Part shown: piece after piece, positions 59,751-64,000 of the stretch
Layout of the letters: every line of letters begins with the position of its first letter
Numbering within the stretch: the first letter of the stretch is position 1
Assembly (NCBI GenBank): GCA_950022295.1
Contig: OX465600.1
Location: 236,923,782 to 236,987,781, forward strand
Source: Bromus sterilis
Taxonomy: Eukaryota > Streptophyta > Magnoliopsida > Poales > Poaceae
DNA length: 64,000 nt
Reading direction: 5' to 3'
Notes under the pieces: generated by a model
Databases searched by the model: none
What the model was told of the DNA's origin: nothing
The model's input: the letters and a program-made list of their open reading frames with translations, nothing else
Program-made: the position numbers and the translations under genes

Positions 59751-60383
59751 TTATAGCAGGTTCAATACCTTTATCGATTTCCCAATCTTCAGTATTCTTC
59801 TGGATCCTTTCGATGAGATCCCATCTTTCTTCAACGCTCTTTGTCTGAAATAGCCCACTAGAGGAGGCATCCAGCCTTTCCTTGTCCTGATTGTAAGTAT
59901 AACATCTTTGGGGAGCTTATGAATAGGACATTTGAACATTAGGGACTTAAGCCTCCCCCAAGCTTGAGCGATACTTTCTCCTTCGCAAGACCTAAAGTTA
60001 TAGATGTAATTCATGTCTCGATAAACTTCATGAAGAGGGTAAAACTTTGTATAAAAGAGAGACTTAAGCTCTTCCCAATTAAGAGAGTGTGGGTTACCGA
60101 GGAGCTTATACCAATCTGAAGCTTTGTCTGTGAGTGATACGGAGAATAATTTCTTCATAACGAACTCCAGTGACACACCTGCAAGCTTGAATAATGAACA
60201 TAGTTGTGATAAATATAGCAAGTGTTCACCTGGATGTCTGTCTCCTGCATAGCGATTAGTTAAGACATAATTGACAATACCAGAAGGTATCTTATAAGGC
60301 ACACTTTCAGTAGGGGTAGGAGTGACTACCTTGGTAGTGGGGCGGTTCCCCAGGAACAAAGATCCAATAGTAGGGGTGTTCAT
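59751..60383 (-). pseudogene. gag: gag of inner element, frameshifted
   Basis: The likely start is the ATG at 60381-60383 (MNTPTIGSLFLGNRP); upstream in-frame sequence reaches toward the primer site without a better start. The capsid core reads FSVSLTDKASDWYKLLGNPH, LNWEELKSLFYTKFYPLHEV and SIAQAWGRLKSLMFKCPIHK, a clear Retrotrans_gag match. Near 59890 the frame changes, and the residues after KDVILTIR are out of frame; true gag sequence resumes in the frame used by the 59721 segment. Confidence 0.88.
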
Positions 60384-60467
60384 AAGGACAGAACAGCGGC
60401 AGCAAAAAAAACTAAAACAAAAATATAAAAACTTCCTTACCGGCTTCACTTACTAATAGCGCTACAC

Positions 60468-60485
60468 TCCCCGGCAACGGCGCCA
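60468..60485 (-). other. primer binding site, tRNA-Asp type
   Basis: The minus strand reads TGGCGCCGTTGCCGGGGA, an exact match to the Athila-type site, 11 bases inside the 5' LTR. Confidence 0.95.
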
Positions 60486-60496
60486 GAAAACGTAGT

Positions 60497-62014
60497 TGGA
60501 TGACCCTCAATGTAGAGGGATCTATTGCAGTGTTTTCGATAAGTAAGAGTGTCGAACCCAACGAGGAGAAGAAGGTATTAGAAAGTGACTCTGGTAAGGA
60601 GATTACTGCAAGCACTGAAAGATAACTGTTTAGGGGTTTTCTTGGTATAAGCGACAGGAAAGTAAAAACACGCAAAGTAAAAGGTACTGGATAGTAAAGA
60701 GTGTCCCAATCTTTTCTTAGGAAAGGAGAGGCCTAGAAACTGAACTTATAAAAGCTAAAGTGTTTTTGAGGACACACGGGAGAGGTAGTCATGTGCTTTC
60801 GCCATATTCCGTATCGGTACTATATGCTGTGTTGATAAGTGTTTGGTGGGTGGATCTATGCTAGTGCACCCTCTAGACTAAGATGAGTGCACTCTTATGA
60901 TTAAACATCTTGCAAGCATCCGCAAATACAAGATAGTAATTAAGGCAAAAGCCTAACCATAGCAATACGATCGGTGATCCATTGTTCCCTTGTGCAAAAG
61001 CGTGCAAACTGGGGTTTAGGTTTCTGTCACTCCGGCAACCCACCGTAGGCATTATTTATACACAATGCATTCCCCTAGGTCCTTGATAAGGAGAAGTGTT
61101 GAGTGTTTGACTCACACAACACCACTAGGAGAATAACAACACAACTTAAATATCAACCAACACATATTACTTCAACATCATATGACTACTAACAACTAGA
61201 CTTCTCCCATGTCCTCAAGAACTAAAGTAACTACTCACAAGACATAAAAGAGATCATGATCAGTGGGGATAAATAGATGATAAACAATCTGAACACAATA
61301 ATATTTCTCCAACAAAACTCAATAGCATTCACCACAAAGTATTAATAAACACCGGTAGAGTAGAGGGGATAGATAGTACGGATTACAACATGAGTTGAAA
61401 TTGCGAGACAAGATTGGATGGAGATGGAGATGGTGCTGATGTTGGGGATGATGTTGATGATGATCTCGATGATGCCCGTGACGATGGTGATGACGATGGC
61501 GACGATCTCCCCTTCCGGGAGGTGATCTCCCCGGCGGAATCTGCCCACCAGAGATGCTTTTCTTCTCTGTAGGTTTCCGCCACGGGGCGGCGGCGGAACT
61601 CCGGAAACTCCTCTCTTTTTAGGGTTTTTGGACGACGCGGGGTATATAGGCCAGAGGGGGGAGCCGGGAGAGCTCCAGGGGGCCCAGGCGCCCCCCGGCG
61701 CGACCAGGGGTGGGGCCGCGCTAGGTGGCCGCCTGGACACCCTGTAGTCCCCCTCAGGCTGCTCTTTTGCGTGCCTTCGTTGTCCTTCTGGAAAACAGCC
61801 TCCGTCGATTTTCAGGTAATTTGGAGGTGTTATTCTTCAGCAACTCAGCGTCCACTTTTCACCGCTGAATCCTATGTCTATTGCTTCGGCGTCGGAAAGT
61901 TGCAAACTGTGTAAAATAAGCCAAAACAACATAAGAATAGCATCATATCATGAAATATATCAATGAATAAGAAAGAATTACTATGTAAAATAGTGATGCA
62001 TTTTGGACGTATCA
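60497..62014 (-). repeat. 5' LTR of the inner element
   Basis: Plus-strand TGGATGACCC...GGACGTATCA. TATA box (plus GTATATAG, 61642-61649); GC repeat near 61695-61722; trinucleotide tract at 61420-61520. Confidence 0.93.
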
Positions 62015-62019
62015 GCAAG
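62015..62019. other. target site duplication GCAAG, right copy
   Basis: Second copy of the duplication; ORF3 of the outer element resumes here. Confidence 0.93.
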
Positions 62020-62685
62020 GTGTTTCGCACTAGGCGAACCCACATGATACTCGTGCTTCCCTGAGAGGGCATTCGCCATGATAGCAGTATTAGGTGTAGA
62101 AGTGTTGCTCATGTTGTCTCGAGCCAACACTCCTCTTGCGATATAATAGGCGAAATACCTGAGGTGAGGGAACATAATGTTGGAAATCGTCTGACGGTTG
62201 GATTTCCTCACTTCAGTGTTACAGAATGAGTCGAGGAGGGTGTTGAGTGCAATAGTTTGGACATTTTTCCTCTTCTTCTTCTTGACCAAGCCTGGCAAAC
62301 CTAAAGCTTCACAAAATACACTTATAGGCATGGTCAACAATCTTTCATAAAGTCGAATCACCACAGTACCATTGTCGGAATAAAACCTGAAACTGTTAAC
62401 AAAAATAGCGGTGAGTGTCTCGTACTGTGGTACACGGCTCGTAACAAGCCGTGTCAAACCTTCATTGGCACACAAAGCATAGAGCTCTTCTTGTATGCCG
62501 GCATCCTCCATGAAGTCTTCGCATGGAAATGCCATAGCTCTTGCGGGTGACGCGTCCAACATTTCTATGGGTACGATATCTTCATTATAGCTCACCCTTG
62601 TGGTTGAAGGTGAAGCTGCGGAACGCGTAACACGGCAAGAGCGCTCGGGTTTCTTCTTCCCAAGCCACTTTCCTAGCCTCTCCAT
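62020..62685 (-). pseudogene. ORF3, 5' part (split by insertion)
   Basis: The ATG at 62683-62685 (MERLGKWLGKKKPERSCRVT) opens a frame that runs to the insertion and, discounting it, on to 51400 (about 357 residues in all). A basic N-terminus is followed by an all-helix-like region: VPQYETLTAIFVNSFRFYSD, RLYERLLTMPISVFCEALGL, then KSNRQTISNIMFPHLRYFAY. The E-x-LT-x-F-x-NSF...F-x-LGLP pattern resembles the ATHILA ORF-1/plant transposon protein families (by memory, weak). Function unknown. No stop within either half, so it was intact when the inner element landed. Confidence 0.72.
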
Positions 62686-63475
62686 TTCTGAATTTTTTAA
62701 CAATTCACAAAAACGAAGATATAATCAAAACTAGTTTCGGAAAAACATTCTACTTACTTTACCAATGCTCAAACTAGCAAAAAAACTTGAAAAATAAATC
62801 TCTACACAAACATTTAAGCTCAACTAAACAGCACCAAGAACCACTAAATACTCACTAATGAAGCCACCAACTAGAAAAATAATTGGAGGGGTGAGGGAGT
62901 CACATACCAGAGAGTATTTGTTCCAAATTTCAGCTCAAATGAGTGGTTGTAGAGGGAGATCGAAGTTCCGTGCTCAAGAACAGCAAGAACACGAAACCAG
63001 AGCAAGAACACAAGTTTTCGGGGTGAGAGAGAGAGAGTGGAATAAGAGATGCCAGAAGGGGGTGCCTGTGGGCCCCAGGAGGGTGGGTGGCGCGGCCAGG
63101 AGCTGGGCCGCTCCACCTGGCCTCCTGGGCCAGGGGTGGACCCCCCTGGTCAGCCTCAGGTGCCTCCTAATGGATTTTTACCTGGAAATTTTGATTTTGA
63201 TTTTTCTGGAATTTTCTGGGCAACTTCACTGTAGAGAATTTTTCAAAGTTCAAAAAGCTGCAAAAACTTTCGTGAACTTGAGACAAAAGTTAGAACAAGT
63301 GAAGCTTTAAACACAAAAACTTGGGTACAGCAAGGAGAATAAAAGCTAAAGGGAATGAAAACATAACAAGCTCAACTTTTTACCTATATAAAACATGCTA
63401 GTTAGCAAGGTTGATCAAGTCTTACCAACAAACATGTGGTATATAGCGTAGAAAGTCTTGCCTCTTATGAAGTGA
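62686..63475 (-). other. spacer between protease and ORF3 of the outer element
   Basis: No gene. A GC inverted repeat, GGTGGCGCGGCC (63086-63097) with GGCCGCTCCACC (63106-63117, one mismatch), lies upstream of ORF3 on the minus strand. It is followed by a CT-rich run (rc of 63018-63040) but no clear TATA box. A donor-like TCTGGTATGTGAC (rc near 62902-62914) could also serve splicing, as reported for the barley Bagy-2 envelope transcript. Confidence 0.55.
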
Positions 63476-64000
63476 TCATTGCACTCTCACTTTAATGGAC
63501 ATTGTCCCCACCATAATTGTTTTGTATTTGTGGTATACATGTAGTGGACAATCCCATTCTCCAATCTTCACGGTCTCGATATTCTCAACGGAGTTAAGGC
63601 CATGCCTTTTGTCGATCTTCTTCGGAAAATACACCGTGTGTTCTTTGTCATTCACATTGAAGGTAACCTTCCCTTTATTGCAATCAATAACAGCACCTGC
63701 GGTGGTAAGAAAAGGTCTACCAAGGATATTGGACATGCTCCCATCCTCAGGCATGTCAAGCACAACAAAATAAGTAAGTATTAAGCAATTGGCAACTTCA
63801 ACAGGAACATCCTCACAAATACCGATCGAGACGGCCGTGGACTTGTCGGGCATCTGTAGAGAGATATCTGTAGGAATTAGTTTCTCTAAACAAAGTCTTT
63901 TGTAGAGAGAAAAGGGCATAACACTCACTCCTGCACCAAGATCACATAAAGCAGTTCTAACATAATTATTTTTTATGGAGCAAGGAATGGTGGGTATACC
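63476..64000 (-). pseudogene. gag-protease C-terminal part of the outer element (partial)
   Basis: Frame open from the right edge to a stop at 63476-63478. The retropepsin active site CDLGAGVSVMPFSLYKRL is at about 63900-63947 (Asp at 63942-63944), then VEVANCLILTYFVVLDMPED, SMSNILGRPFLTTAGAVIDC and KGKVTFNVNDKEHTVYFPKK. All key protease motifs are intact. The protein ends ~50 residues later with no RT. Listed as a pseudogene because gag is out of view and pol is missing; the visible part itself is undamaged. Confidence 0.85.

Larger units (their letters stand above)
51808..62014 (-). mobile_element. Complete inner Athila-like gypsy element with pol and an extra ORF
   Basis: Two LTRs (51808-53323, 1516 bp; 60497-62014, 1518 bp), an exact tRNA-Asp primer site, gag, protease, RT, RNase H, integrase, an extra ORF after pol, a polypurine tract and a GCAAG target duplication. 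It is the only Athila-like element here with pol. In the first ~290 aligned LTR bases I counted 17 differences, so it is older than a fresh insertion. Gag, the pro-RT link and RT are broken. Confidence 0.93.
48060..64000 (-). mobile_element. Outer minus-strand Athila-like element, non-autonomous (gag-pro + ORF3, no pol)
   Basis: Minus strand from the right edge: protease end of gag-pro (64000-63476), a non-coding spacer, ORF3 (62685 on), 3' non-coding region, polypurine tract, 3' LTR (49447-48060). No RT, RNase H or integrase lies between protease and ORF3 (772 bp), so pol has been lost. A complete element (51808-62014) interrupts ORF3. The left end abuts LTR F; ATGAC (48055-48059) is the predicted target duplication, and its partner is outside the window. 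Confidence 0.82.

Overview
The window looks like intergenic DNA from a large grass genome, most likely a Triticeae (wheat, barley, rye or goatgrass). It is a nest of LTR retrotransposons with one LINE fragment. I found no host gene, tRNA, rRNA, CRISPR array or bacterial-type feature. The grass assignment rests on the element types: Athila-like Ty3/gypsy elements with tRNA-Asp primer sites and LTRs starting TGATACGTC, a Tekay-like gypsy element, a Sirevirus-like copia element, and a coding-free element with LTRs over 4 kb that resembles the barley LARD 'Sukkula'. Family names are from memory and were not checked by search.

Layout. (1) 1-7592, minus: the 5' part of a Tekay-like gypsy element (about 4.07-kb LTR, tRNA-Met PBS, gag, and pol running off the left edge). 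It is inserted in the 3' end of a plus-strand Athila-like element. (2) 7593-22764, plus: a head-to-tail array with four LTRs (A-D) sharing internal domains, probably made by LTR-LTR recombination. Its internal domains carry different genes: gag-protease in one, an acidic protein with a hydrophobic tail in the next, almost nothing in the third. (3) 22765-39062, minus: a Sirevirus-like copia element, split in its reverse transcriptase by a complete 11.3-kb coding-free element (23810-35112, 5-bp target duplication CTTCA). (4) 39063-41410, minus: a 5'-truncated LINE. (5) 41411-64000: a nest at least four levels deep. An LTR fragment (41411-41606) holds a plus-strand element (41607-48059). A minus-strand element (48060 to beyond the right edge) sits in the LTR of that one. 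A complete minus-strand Athila-like element (51808-62014, target duplication GCAAG) sits in ORF3 of the last.

How the parts relate. Only the Tekay-like, copia and inner Athila-like (51808-62014) elements carry reverse transcriptase and integrase, and all three have frame breaks. The other Athila-like elements have LTRs and primer sites but no pol, so they would need enzymes in trans. Three recurring non-coding structures deserve attention. The first is a GC-rich inverted repeat upstream of the TATA box in the LTRs, with a second copy inside two elements just upstream of their extra ORF. The second is an internal copy of the polypurine tract just after the last ORF in all five Athila-like internal domains. 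The third is a 28-bp perfect palindrome with a one-base spacer in the coding-free element.
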